This document shows, piece by piece, positions 33,965-41,430 of a stretch of 44,474 nt of DNA; position 1 is the stretch's first letter; every line of letters starts with the position of its first letter. The notes under the pieces were generated by a model. That model was not told the origin of the DNA. It saw nothing but the letters and a program-made list of their open reading frames with translations, and searched no databases. Location: assembly GCA_958448515.1 (NCBI GenBank), contig CAUDEF010000015.1, positions 1 through 44,474 on the forward strand, read 5' to 3'. The translations under genes were made by a program, and so were the position numbers. This DNA comes from an uncultured Phascolarctobacterium sp. Lineage in GTDB: Bacteria; Bacillota; Negativicutes; Acidaminococcales; Acidaminococcaceae.

Positions 33965-34252
33965 AAAAAAATCCCTGACAGAAATTAATTTCTGTCAAGG
34001 ACGAATAAACACTTTATCCGCGGTGCCACCTTGATTTACGGCAATGACGCCGTACACTTGACAGGATACCAACATATCCCCGGCAACTAACGTATGCCCA
34101 CACGTTGCAGAATACTCTGCGCTTTCGCGCATTTGACTGCACCCTCAGCGGTCCATTTGACAAACTGTTTCTTACCTGACTCTCAGCAACGCAGGCTCTC
34201 TGTAAAGGCATATTAGCCGTTATCTCCGCTTCAACGGTTTGCTTATTGAATT
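33965..34252 (-). promoter_or_regulatory. T-box riboswitch, tryptophan-specific
   Basis: The minus-strand leader of the trp operon. The T-box core AAGGTGGCACCGCGG is at 34018-34032, and the specifier codon TGG at 34153-34155 is followed by ACC, as usual. The terminator (33965-34000) is a hairpin with arms CCTTGACAGAAATT and AATTTCTGTCAGGG and seven T. CGTCCTT at its base can pair with the T-box to form the antiterminator. Uncharged tRNA-Trp should switch the operon on. Confidence 0.95.
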
Positions 34253-34258
34253 GAGCAA

Positions 34259-34287
34259 ATTCTAACACTTTCTCAAATAAGCGTCAA
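34259..34287 (-). promoter_or_regulatory. SigA promoter of the trp operon
   Basis: TTGACG (34282-34287), a 17-base spacer and TAGAAT (34259-34264), about seven bases before the presumed start of the T-box leader. Confidence 0.75.
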
Positions 34288-34364
34288 CACAAATTTACAC
34301 TTTTTTTATTTTTATGTGTTTTATCAAGTTTTCTGTATACTTTATTACAATAAAACGTCCTATA

Positions 34365-34970
34365 TCATTTTTCATTCTGCAAGCAAAGCTGCTTTTTAGC
34401 TTCAAAATAAGCTTCAGGTGTCCAACCCTTAGCAATCATTGCAGCAAGCACTTTGCCCGTATTATTGGCATCATCATACGCAGTATGCCATAATCCGTCA
34501 GCGTCAACCAGCTGCTCCTCAGCGGCTTTTTTAAGCCCTGTTGTTTTTTCATCACCCTTCCACAATTTATAAGCTTCTGCCAAATCAAGATAATCTGCAA
34601 AATCTACAGGATTTTCTATTTTATGTCTTTCACACCCCTTTTGCAGAACCTTATAATCAGAATCACCCCAGGCAACAAAATATGTACTGCCAACCTCATA
34701 CAAAGCTTTTATCTCAGTAACCATCTGTTTAAATTCTATGGCCTGTTTCATATCCTGTTCCGTAATCATGCAAAAGTCCATTGCTTCCTTAGCCTGCTTA
34801 GGATAAAAATGCGGCTTTACAAAATTCTGCAGCTTACCAACGAAGGCAAAATTGTCCTTGCTCAGTTTTACTGCACCAATCTCAATAATTTCTGAAAAAA
34901 ATCCATTAGGACGGCCTACTGGTTTTCTGTACATAGTAAATTCAAAATCAACAATCAAAAAATCTCTCAT
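34365..34970 (-). CDS. DEDDh 3'-5' exonuclease (KapD/exonuclease-like)
   Basis: 201 residues. The first acidic pair is in LIVDFEFT (Asp8, Glu10), and the His/Asp pair of the DEDDh class is in HTAYDDANNT. The family includes the eri-1/KapD exonucleases acting on small RNA or DNA ends; the substrate is unknown here. The start is ATG at 34970 with GGAGATGGGAAAAG upstream. It lies downstream of iadA behind a terminator and upstream of the trp promoter on the same strand. Confidence 0.85.
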   Translation of the reverse strand: MRDFLIVDFEFTMYRKPVGRPNGFFSEIIEIGAVKLSKDNFAFVGKLQNFVKPHFYPKQAKEAMDFCMITEQDMKQAIEFKQMVTEIKALYEVGSTYFVAWGDSDYKVLQKGCERHKIENPVDFADYLDLAEAYKLWKGDEKTTGLKKAAEEQLVDADGLWHTAYDDANNTGKVLAAMIAKGWTPEAYFEAKKQLCLQNEK

Positions 34971-35039
34971 CTTTTCCCATCTCCACAAAATTTACTTAAA
35001 TTATTATAACACCATTTACAAAAAAATATCTGCATTAAC

Positions 35040-35074
35040 AAAAAAGGAACGGAAATTAATTCCGTTCCTTTTTC
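35040..35074 (-). terminator. Terminator after iadA
   Basis: A perfect hairpin AAAGGAACGGAATT...AATTCCGTTCCTTT (with short loop) and T run on the minus strand, directly after the iadA stop codon. Confidence 0.92.
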
Positions 35075-35080
35075 GTCTTA

Positions 35081-36238
35081 TTATTCAAAACGTCCTTTTA
35101 AAACTATTTTACCATCACAGATGGCAGTTTTTCCTTTGGCAAATACACTGCTGATTTCCAGCTCATCATCTAAAACGAGAATATCGGCATCTGCTCCTGC
35201 TTTAAGGCATCCTTTAACGCCTTCTTTGCCCAAAAGCACTGCCGGAGTAGCTGTAAGCAGTTTTAAAGCTTCTGACAAATCCATACCTTTTTTTACAAGA
35301 TACTGAATTGTTTTATGGAGATACTTGGGAGATGCGTAAGTTAAACCAATGCACTCGCCATTTTCATCAAATTTTGGCTGACTGCCAAAAGCATCACTTG
35401 ATAAGGTTACATGCTCAGGGCTTACGCCTTCACGCTGCAGCAGTTCATATAATTTTTCTGCGCTGCTCTCTAACTCAACATCATCAGAGCCTGCAGTGCA
35501 GTCAATATAACCGCCCTGACGAATTAATTCTGCACCCTCATCTATCAGTTCATCAGTTCTTAACATATGAGTAGGCAAAAAGTTTTTCATGGGAATATCA
35601 GAGTTTTCCAATGCATAAAACAGAGGTTTTAAACCGCCTTTACCACTGCCCATATGCAATGTCACAAGTCCGGCAGTTCCGCTGATAAGTCCTGCTCTTC
35701 TTGCCTGAACTCCCAGCGCAATTAAATCTTCACCAGTCGGATTAGAGCTGCGATGATCAGATACAGCTACTTTAACACCAATCATGGGTGTAACAAGTGC
35801 AATATCTTTTTCTACGCTTCCAGTTATGGTTACAGGGGGATACGCATAATAACTGGTAAGGCAATAAGCTGTTATACCCTCTTCTGTCAGTGCACGAGCT
35901 TTGGCAACAAGATTTTCAAGACTTCTGGTAATGCCGTCAGTACCCAAAAGACCTACAACAGTAGTAATGCCGTTAGTTGTAAACGCAGTAAGGTAAGATT
36001 CCGGAACACGGGAAGCTGGCCCCTGCTCTCCGCCACCACCAGTAATATGTACATGCATATCAATATATCCGGGAACAACAGTTTTACCCTGCATATCAAA
36101 AATCTCTGCATCAGATGCAGTTTCGTAGCCAGTAATATTTTTTTCAATACGGCAAATTTTATCACCAACAATCAAAATATCCTGCATTCCTAAATATTCA
36201 GGCGCATATACATTACAGTTTTTTAACAATTTAATCAT
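35081..36238 (-). CDS. iadA: Isoaspartyl dipeptidase (beta-aspartyl-peptidase)
   Basis: 385 residues, a member of the amidohydrolase superfamily (M38). The metal-binding HxH is His62/His64 in YIDMHVHITGGGGEQG, the bridging lysine is Lys156 in GVKVAVSDHRSS, and the late catalytic Asp is in LSSDAFGSQP. It cleaves beta-aspartyl dipeptides, which arise from protein repair, diet or cyanophycin breakdown (beta-Asp-Arg). The ATG at 36238 has GGAG upstream. It follows an NhaC-family carrier by 71 bases with a hairpin between, suggesting a shared transcript and related jobs. Confidence 0.93.
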   Translation of the reverse strand: MIKLLKNCNVYAPEYLGMQDILIVGDKICRIEKNITGYETASDAEIFDMQGKTVVPGYIDMHVHITGGGGEQGPASRVPESYLTAFTTNGITTVVGLLGTDGITRSLENLVAKARALTEEGITAYCLTSYYAYPPVTITGSVEKDIALVTPMIGVKVAVSDHRSSNPTGEDLIALGVQARRAGLISGTAGLVTLHMGSGKGGLKPLFYALENSDIPMKNFLPTHMLRTDELIDEGAELIRQGGYIDCTAGSDDVELESSAEKLYELLQREGVSPEHVTLSSDAFGSQPKFDENGECIGLTYASPKYLHKTIQYLVKKGMDLSEALKLLTATPAVLLGKEGVKGCLKAGADADILVLDDELEISSVFAKGKTAICDGKIVLKGRFE

Positions 36239-36277
36239 TTTCTCTACTCCAGTTTTACTAATTTATTAGACAGTACA

Positions 36278-36302
36278 ATGAGGCAGGATATACCTGCCTC
36301 AT
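36278..36302 (-). repeat. Intercistronic hairpin between nhaC-family gene and iadA
   Basis: A perfect 10-bp inverted repeat ATGAGGCAGG...CCTGCCTCAT. No T run follows on the minus strand, so it looks more like an RNA-processing or stability hairpin than a terminator. Confidence 0.6.
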
Positions 36303-36309
36303 ATATAAA

Positions 36310-37746
36310 TTATTTTTCTTTTTCAATTTTAGCAATACCAATACCAGTAAAGCCATAGAAAATTGCAATCATAAAGCCAACATAACACAAAATAGCATAT
36401 GGCAGATAATCTAAAGTTTCTACGCCAAGGCAGGAAGTCATGTACGCTCCGGCAGCAGACCAGGGTACCAGCGGAACGAATACGGTTCCAGCATCTTCCA
36501 AAGTACGGGAAAGGTTTTTAGCAGCAAGTCCGCGTGCTTTGTAAGCATCTTTAAACATTTCACCAGGTACAAGAATAGAAAGATAAGAATTACCTGTGGT
36601 AAGTGCCATAACAATGCAGGATGCAACAGTTGCGCTAATCAAAGCACCAGTAGATTTTGCAACACTTAAAATCTTTTCCAGTACAACATCAAGGCAGCCT
36701 GCTCTGCTCATGATACCTGCAAATACAAAGGCACAGAATACCAATAATGTAGTACTCATAATACTGTTCATACCGCCGCGATTTAAAAGCTTGGTAATTT
36801 CCATAGTGCATAATGCAGGATCAAAACCAGGCGCATGAATCATTGCTACATTAAATCCGCTTACAGTACATGCCAGAATATCTTTTAAGCTTACATTCTG
36901 AATAAATACACCTTCAATACCAGCAACTACAGTAGAAAGAACCATAACGGGGATGGTAGGCCATTTTAAAATGGAACCTGCAAGAACAATAACTACAGGA
37001 ACAACTAAAAGTATATTCCAGTTATACATTAAATCTAACTGAGCCAGCATTTTTACAACAGATTCAGAGTTTACTGAAACAGAAGTATCAGCATTTAAAC
37101 CAATAACGGCATAGGCAATCAAAGAAATAATAGTTGCCGGAATTGTTGTATAAAACATATGGAAAATATGTTCGTATAAAGTACTGCCTGCAGCAATTGG
37201 AGCAAGATTTGTTGTATCAGAAAGCGGAGAAATCTTATCACCAAAATAAGAACCTGCAATTACTGCACCTGCAGTAGCCGGCAAAGATACACCAAGTGTC
37301 GCCGCAATACCCATCAGAGCAACACCCATTGTAGCAACAGAACCCCAGGAAGTACCTGTTACAACTGATACCACAGCAGTAATTAAGAAAGAAGTAACCA
37401 GCATCCACTGAGGATCAACAAACTGCACACCGTAATAAATCATCAGCGGAATAGTTCCTGCAGCCATCCATGTACCAACAAGAGCACCCACGCACAACAA
37501 AATTAAGATAGCCGGCATACCCTTGGCAATCTTCTGGCAAACTTCGTCCATAATATCATCCCAGGTAACACCAACTCTGAAAGCAATAATAGCCGCAACA
37601 CCTGCTACCAAAAGCAGCAGCGGTTCAGTTGCATAACCTTTAATGCCCTTGCCGTAGGTTAAAATTACCAGCATAGCAATCAAAGGAATAAAAGCTTCGA
37701 GAAATGTAGGTTTTCTCAATTTTTTAGTCTTATTTTCCTGATTCAT
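36310..37746 (-). CDS. NhaC-family Na+/H+ antiporter or Na+-coupled carrier
   Basis: 478 residues, about 11-12 membrane helices, with conserved family segments such as TGTSWGSVATMGVAL, GSYFGDKISPLSDTTN and TGNSYLSILVPGEMF. The family contains Na+/H+ antiporters and also carriers of malate/lactate and amino acids. Next to isoaspartyl dipeptidase and a nitrilase, an amino-acid or organic-acid substrate is as likely as plain Na+/H+ exchange. ATG at 37746 has AGGGGG at seven bases; a TTG one codon earlier is less likely. Confidence 0.85.
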   Translation of the reverse strand: MNQENKTKKLRKPTFLEAFIPLIAMLVILTYGKGIKGYATEPLLLLVAGVAAIIAFRVGVTWDDIMDEVCQKIAKGMPAILILLCVGALVGTWMAAGTIPLMIYYGVQFVDPQWMLVTSFLITAVVSVVTGTSWGSVATMGVALMGIAATLGVSLPATAGAVIAGSYFGDKISPLSDTTNLAPIAAGSTLYEHIFHMFYTTIPATIISLIAYAVIGLNADTSVSVNSESVVKMLAQLDLMYNWNILLVVPVVIVLAGSILKWPTIPVMVLSTVVAGIEGVFIQNVSLKDILACTVSGFNVAMIHAPGFDPALCTMEITKLLNRGGMNSIMSTTLLVFCAFVFAGIMSRAGCLDVVLEKILSVAKSTGALISATVASCIVMALTTGNSYLSILVPGEMFKDAYKARGLAAKNLSRTLEDAGTVFVPLVPWSAAGAYMTSCLGVETLDYLPYAILCYVGFMIAIFYGFTGIGIAKIEKEK

Positions 37747-37810
37747 CAAATAACCCCCTGTAAAAATAATTATTCAAAAAAAATACATAATTATTTTATT
37801 ACAAAAAAGT

Positions 37811-37844
37811 TTATCTGATAAATTGATAGTTTTTTCCTTATCAA
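37811..37844. promoter_or_regulatory. Candidate operator dyads upstream of the nhaC-family gene
   Basis: Two overlapping inverted repeats lie in the 108 bases between the LysR stop and the antiporter start: TTATC-T-GATAA (37811-37821) and TTGATA-N10-TATCAA (37823-37844). They suit binding by the neighbouring LysR protein, but the region is very AT-rich. Confidence 0.35.
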
Positions 37845-37854
37845 TAAAATTTTT

Positions 37855-38733
37855 TTATATTTCCTTTACCAAATTTGTGGACAAATACTCTAAAAACCTC
37901 TGTTTTGCAGCCGTATATTCCAGCTGATAATCATATAAAACAGATATGTTAAACTTCGCACTGATTTCATCTGAAAACTTCACTAAATGGCCGCTGTCAA
38001 TGTCACTTTTTACCTTACTGTACGGAACAACAGCAACCCCAACAGATTTTCTTACAGCTTCCACAATGGAATCCGAATCACTGAAAGACATAACAGTTTT
38101 CATCTTCTTTAAATCAACTTTGTCTAAAAGTTTTTTATAATAAACACCATTATCGGAATAAGATACAAATGGATATTCATATAAATTATCACTGCACTTA
38201 TGAATATCATATAATTCCTTTGAACATACCCACACCAAAGGCTCCTGCCACAGCCTGATTTTTTTGGTATAAAGCGGCTGCACATCCATATGTACAAAGG
38301 CAAAATCATAATATTTATTTTCTACTGTATCAGCCAAAATTTCCTCTATAGTCATTCTTCTGTCTACCAAAAAATCAATATCAGGAAATTCACTTTTCAT
38401 CTTTAATAAAATATCCAAAAGATAATTATTAATAACCTGTGTTGATACAGCAATCCTTAAATATTTACTGCTGTCTTTAAAAACTGCCATTCTTTTAATA
38501 CTGTCTTCATACTCTTTAAGTAACTTTTGCGCTTCTGGTATAAAAGCATGTCCCGCAGCAGTCAGATAAACATTTTTACCTTCTCTTATAAACAAAGTTA
38601 CGCCGTAAGTTTCTTCCAGCGAAGCAATATGATTACTGATTGTAGGCTGCGTAAAATTCAGCATCTGCGCGGCCTGAGTAAAACTTTTGCACTGTACCAC
38701 TGTTAAAAAAGATTTATATACCTGTATTTTCAC
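37855..38733 (-). CDS. LysR-family transcriptional regulator
   Basis: 292 residues. An N-terminal winged helix-turn-helix (FTQAAQMLNFTQPTISNHI) is followed by a two-lobed effector domain. The frame reaches 38748, but GGAGGAG (38740-38746) is spaced six bases from the GTG at 38733, which I take as start. It lies between the nitrilase and the NhaC-family carrier, all on one strand, and its promoter shares a 36-base element with the nitrilase promoter, so it probably regulates the local set. The effector is unknown. Confidence 0.9.
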   Translation of the reverse strand: MKIQVYKSFLTVVQCKSFTQAAQMLNFTQPTISNHIASLEETYGVTLFIREGKNVYLTAAGHAFIPEAQKLLKEYEDSIKRMAVFKDSSKYLRIAVSTQVINNYLLDILLKMKSEFPDIDFLVDRRMTIEEILADTVENKYYDFAFVHMDVQPLYTKKIRLWQEPLVWVCSKELYDIHKCSDNLYEYPFVSYSDNGVYYKKLLDKVDLKKMKTVMSFSDSDSIVEAVRKSVGVAVVPYSKVKSDIDSGHLVKFSDEISAKFNISVLYDYQLEYTAAKQRFLEYLSTNLVKEI

Positions 38734-38791
38734 GGCGCACTCCTCCATTAATCAATTATAAGATTTTATTTGTTTTTAATAAGTTTTTCTT

Positions 38792-38849
38792 ATAATACCA
38801 ATATATAACCTCATCTGTCAACAAAAGTATACAAAATACAATAAACAAG
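38792..38849 (-). promoter_or_regulatory. LysR-gene promoter with shared upstream element (copy A)
   Basis: TTGACA (38816-38821), an 18-base spacer and TATTAT (38792-38797) on the minus strand. The -35 is embedded in an element (38813-38849) that recurs at the nitrilase promoter with 32 of 36 identical bases. Upstream of the -35 it has A-rich blocks repeated about every ten bases. Confidence 0.7.
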
Positions 38850-38913
38850 ATTCAATTTAATTATTTATAAAGCTAGTATAATTCATCCTTTTTAGTAATA
38901 ATATACGCCCAAA

Positions 38914-38952
38914 ATAAAAACAACTGAATTGCATCATAACAACTCAGTTGTT
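38914..38952 (-). terminator. Terminator after the nitrilase gene
   Basis: Hairpin AACAACTGA...TCAGTTGTT with a T run on the minus strand, 20 bases after the nitrilase stop codon. Bases 38850-38913 are AT-rich and empty. Confidence 0.8.
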
Positions 38953-38971
38953 GGTTTAGCTTATACTCTTC

Positions 38972-39901
38972 TTATACAAGTGTACCTTCTGCTACTTGCA
39001 GGCGTAAAACATCATTTCTGGCGTAGTGCCCACATACATCATGCTCCATTTTACTGGCAGGAACTTTCTGCATATCCAGTGTCACATAAATCACATCTTC
39101 TTTATCCCAAACAGTTTGTGATGCCTCGTGTCCAAAAGGATCTATAACACAGCTTCCCCCTCTGCATACAACATCGGGAAGTTTTACAATCTCATCAGCA
39201 CCGCTGTCAGTTTCAGGATAATCCTTTCTCCCAAAAAACATATTGCAATTAATAAAATAGCAATGACCTTCAATAGCAATATGACGTATTGTATGCTGCC
39301 ATTCTTCATTATCATTTGTATTAGGAGAAATATATAACGCAATACCTTTTTGATAAAGTGCAACCCTTGCCAGCGGCATATAGCTTTCCCAGCAGATAAG
39401 ATTACCCATTGGACCCCACGGAGTATCCATAATCGGAAAATACTCTTTATCTGCATCTCCCCAAATAACTCGCTCTGTACCGGTTGGTTTCAGCTTTCTA
39501 TGATTCATAGCATCTCCATCCGGAGAAATCATCATATTAGAATTGTACAATGTTCCTGTAAAAGCGTCTCTCTCTGAATAGCCAACACTCACATAAACAT
39601 GATATTCTTTGGCTGCATTTACAATTTCCTGCATTTCCGGTCCATTGGCCAAAATAGAATTATCATAATATTTTTTCCAGTCTTTACGGCCTGCCTCTGT
39701 ACGGCTGCCAACAGTAAAGCCATATGTCATTCCATAAGGATAACCTGGAATAAACAATTCTGGAAATACAATTAATTCGGCCTGTTTAGCCGCACATTCT
39801 TTTATCTTTGATATAACTTTCTGCACACACTTGTCTTTATCAAACAAAATTGGTGTAGCTTGTACAACTGCCAGATTGCAAGTATCTTTTAAATTTTTCA
39901 C
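38972..39901 (-). CDS. Nitrilase (carbon-nitrogen hydrolase family)
   Basis: 309 residues. The catalytic triad is visible: Glu48 (FPELF), Lys136 (HRKLKPT) and Cys170 (NLICWES). CWE and the length place it in branch 1, true nitrilases, rather than amidases. It would hydrolyse a nitrile to the acid plus ammonia; beta-cyanoalanine or an aliphatic nitrile are candidates. The start is GTG at 39901 with GGAGGGG eight bases upstream. It has its own terminator and a promoter resembling that of the LysR gene downstream. Confidence 0.88.
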   Translation of the reverse strand: MKNLKDTCNLAVVQATPILFDKDKCVQKVISKIKECAAKQAELIVFPELFIPGYPYGMTYGFTVGSRTEAGRKDWKKYYDNSILANGPEMQEIVNAAKEYHVYVSVGYSERDAFTGTLYNSNMMISPDGDAMNHRKLKPTGTERVIWGDADKEYFPIMDTPWGPMGNLICWESYMPLARVALYQKGIALYISPNTNDNEEWQHTIRHIAIEGHCYFINCNMFFGRKDYPETDSGADEIVKLPDVVCRGGSCVIDPFGHEASQTVWDKEDVIYVTLDMQKVPASKMEHDVCGHYARNDVLRLQVAEGTLV

Positions 39902-39990
39902 AGCACAGTCCCCTCCAGTTTACGTTATTAACAAAAGTAAAAATGTATATACACTTCTGCTCCCAAACTAAATCTCTTTTTACCATTTCC

Positions 39991-40046
39991 ATTTAAATAT
40001 ATTATTCTGTATCTGTCAACAAAAGTATATAAAATATGATAAAGAA
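39991..40046 (-). promoter_or_regulatory. Nitrilase promoter with shared upstream element (copy B)
   Basis: TTGACA (40014-40019) with a weak -10 TTAAAT (39991-39996) 17 bases away, on the minus strand. The element 40011-40046 matches 38813-38848 at 32 of 36 positions, including 19 identical bases in a row that cover the -35. The weak -10 suggests a need for an activator. Confidence 0.6.
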
Positions 40047-40095
40047 AGTAACACTATTCATCCTGTATCTGATTTTCGTTAGGAGGCTGATTTAA

Positions 40096-40233
40096 ATGCT
40101 GAATAAAAAGATAGAATTAAATATACTGGTTGAGCATACAAAAGATGGACGAGCCTTGCCTAAGACTATTTTATGGGATGATGGACGCAGGTTTGATATT
40201 GATAAAATACTTGATATCCGGCAGGCAGCATCT
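40096..40233 (+). pseudogene. Truncated small conserved protein (copy 1), 5' half only
   Basis: 46 codons starting at ATG 40096 behind AGGAGG. The sequence VEHTKDGRALPKTILWDDG then RRFDIDKILDIRQAAS matches, from memory, the N-terminal half of a family of about 75-residue proteins often found near DNA polymerase IV genes, whose full form continues with a Gly/Tyr-rich C-terminal half. Here it stops matching at 40233, where the reverse strand of another gene begins. The frame runs on to 40422 only as antisense of that gene. A second broken copy lies at 42851-42975. Confidence 0.6.
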
Positions 40234-40475
40234 GTTCTTTCCATCAATATTTTAAAAAAAATAATACCAAAGAACAATCCTGAACTTGCTGTATTTTTGC
40301 CACAGGCATGGTATAAAGGCTCATATACAGTTCCAGTCCAGTCATTACCGGGAATCCAGCCGGCTGTAATTACATCATTGCTGTCAATATGTTTATTAAT
40401 TTCTTCAACTACTTTGTCATAATCGTCATCAGAAATATTTTTTCTCCACTTAGCAAATTCCTTAGCATATGGCAA
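40230..40475 (-). pseudogene. Truncated conserved hypothetical protein, 5' part only
   Basis: About 82 codons from TTG 40475, with AAAGGATG upstream. The conserved-looking part runs from MPYAKEFAKW through WIPGNDWTGTVYEPLYHACG to FKILMERTD. Its frame continues to 40092, but that tail is the antisense of the opposite truncated gene and reads as unrelated sequence. The function is unknown to me. The two fragments meet tail to tail within a few bases, so both genes lost their 3' ends in one rearrangement. Confidence 0.55.
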
Positions 40476-40660
40476 GCTACATCCTTTTAACTAAAGATAA
40501 TTTTATAAAAACCATAATAATATATTTGGGGCTTCAAACTCTTATACAAATATGCTTTTTCTTAACTGGCAGATATTTTATATCTTAGTAAATTTTGAAT
40601 TTATTTTTGCTCACCGCTGAAGTTTCTTTTTACCCGCCACATGGATGGGTTTTATTAAAC

Positions 40661-40696
40661 AAAAAGAGAGAATATAAATTCTTAAATTCTCTCTTT
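40661..40696 (-). terminator. Terminator of the redox trio
   Basis: Hairpin AAAGAGAGAAT...ATTCTCTCTTT with T run on the minus strand, just after the stop codon of the 162-residue protein gene. Bases 40476-40660 hold no gene that I can see. Confidence 0.85.
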
Positions 40697-40702
40697 GCTT
40701 AT

Positions 40703-41191
40703 TTAATACCGGGAGTTTATTATATTTATCTTGCAGACAGACCATACTTCTCCATTTTTATAAACTATAAGCTCTCCCTGTCCGACATTTTTCTGGTATA
40801 CAGTTGCTCGCGGCACACTGATTTCTAATAAAAGCTGTAGATCATCATTTACAGATACCTGTAAATTATCGCCTGCTGTAATATTTTTCAGTAAACCTTT
40901 TTTGCTTCCCTGATAAATATCGGAATGCAAACTATTTAACACGCATTTATACTCACTGTTTTTTTCAAGATTTTTATATTTTACAGTCAAAGAGACCATA
41001 TTCGGTTCCAGATAATATTTTAATGGGCTGAATCCAGCAATATCTATCGTAGTAACAGTTTCCAGATTATCAATCGCTCTGATTTCTATACTTGCACTGT
41101 CATTATTACTGTAAGTCTTTACAAAATTAAGTACAAAAGCTAATAAAATAGCTATCAGAAAACATATCACTCTTTTAATCTTTCCGCTCAT
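40703..41191 (-). CDS. Unknown membrane-anchored extracytoplasmic protein
   Basis: 162 residues. An N-terminal membrane segment (about 6-24, after MSGKIKR) is followed by a polar beta-rich domain of about 135 residues with a single region of conserved look (SVPRATVYQKNVGQGELIVYK). I do not recognise the family; the final part resembles NusG domain II-like extracytoplasmic domains only weakly. ATG at 41191 overlaps the preceding stop (ATGA) and has AGAGGT upstream. It is the last gene of a three-gene unit with a NapH-like ferredoxin, so a role in extracytoplasmic electron transfer is plausible. Confidence 0.6.
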   Translation of the reverse strand: MSGKIKRVICFLIAILLAFVLNFVKTYSNNDSASIEIRAIDNLETVTTIDIAGFSPLKYYLEPNMVSLTVKYKNLEKNSEYKCVLNSLHSDIYQGSKKGLLKNITAGDNLQVSVNDDLQLLLEISVPRATVYQKNVGQGELIVYKNGEVWSVCKINIINSRY

Positions 41192-41430
41192 TTTATACCT
41201 CTTACGAGCTTTTTCTTCGCCCATTTACCAAACAGTACGATAAGTAAAAATAACCCAGGCATACAGAAATAATTACAGTTTGTGCATGTTCCGTTGCATT
41301 TTATATTGTCAGTAAATTTAACCCCCAACACGGAAACAACCGTCCCTAAAAATAAAAATACCTTCGTTTTCATACCTAAAATTCCACCTAAAATATTTAA
41401 CTTGCATATTAAGCTAATTAATCTATTCAT
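41188..41430 (-). CDS. Small two-helix membrane protein with a four-Cys motif
   Basis: 80 residues, no family recognised. Two hydrophobic segments (about 20-38 and 58-69) flank a short loop with Cys45, Cys49, Cys52 and Cys56 (CNGTCTNCNYFCMPG), spaced Cx3Cx2Cx3C. This could bind an iron-sulfur cluster or another metal on the face exposed between the helices. It overlaps the ferredoxin gene by eight bases and the next gene by four, so the three are translationally coupled. Confidence 0.6.
   Translation of the reverse strand: MNRLISLICKLNILGGILGMKTKVFLFLGTVVSVLGVKFTDNIKCNGTCTNCNYFCMPGLFLLIVLFGKWAKKKLVRGIK

Noticed and set aside
34014..34268. An 84-residue minus-strand open frame upstream of trpE
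   Set aside because: It coincides with the Trp T-box leader RNA, whose specifier, T-box core and terminator explain the sequence.
40234..40422. The C-terminal 62 residues of the plus-strand frame starting at 40096
   Set aside because: They are the antisense of the opposite truncated gene and have no similarity to the family's usual C-terminal half.
40092..40475. A single 127-residue minus-strand protein
   Set aside because: Only the first about 82 residues look like protein; the remainder is the exact antisense of the conserved plus-strand fragment, so I treat it as a truncated gene.
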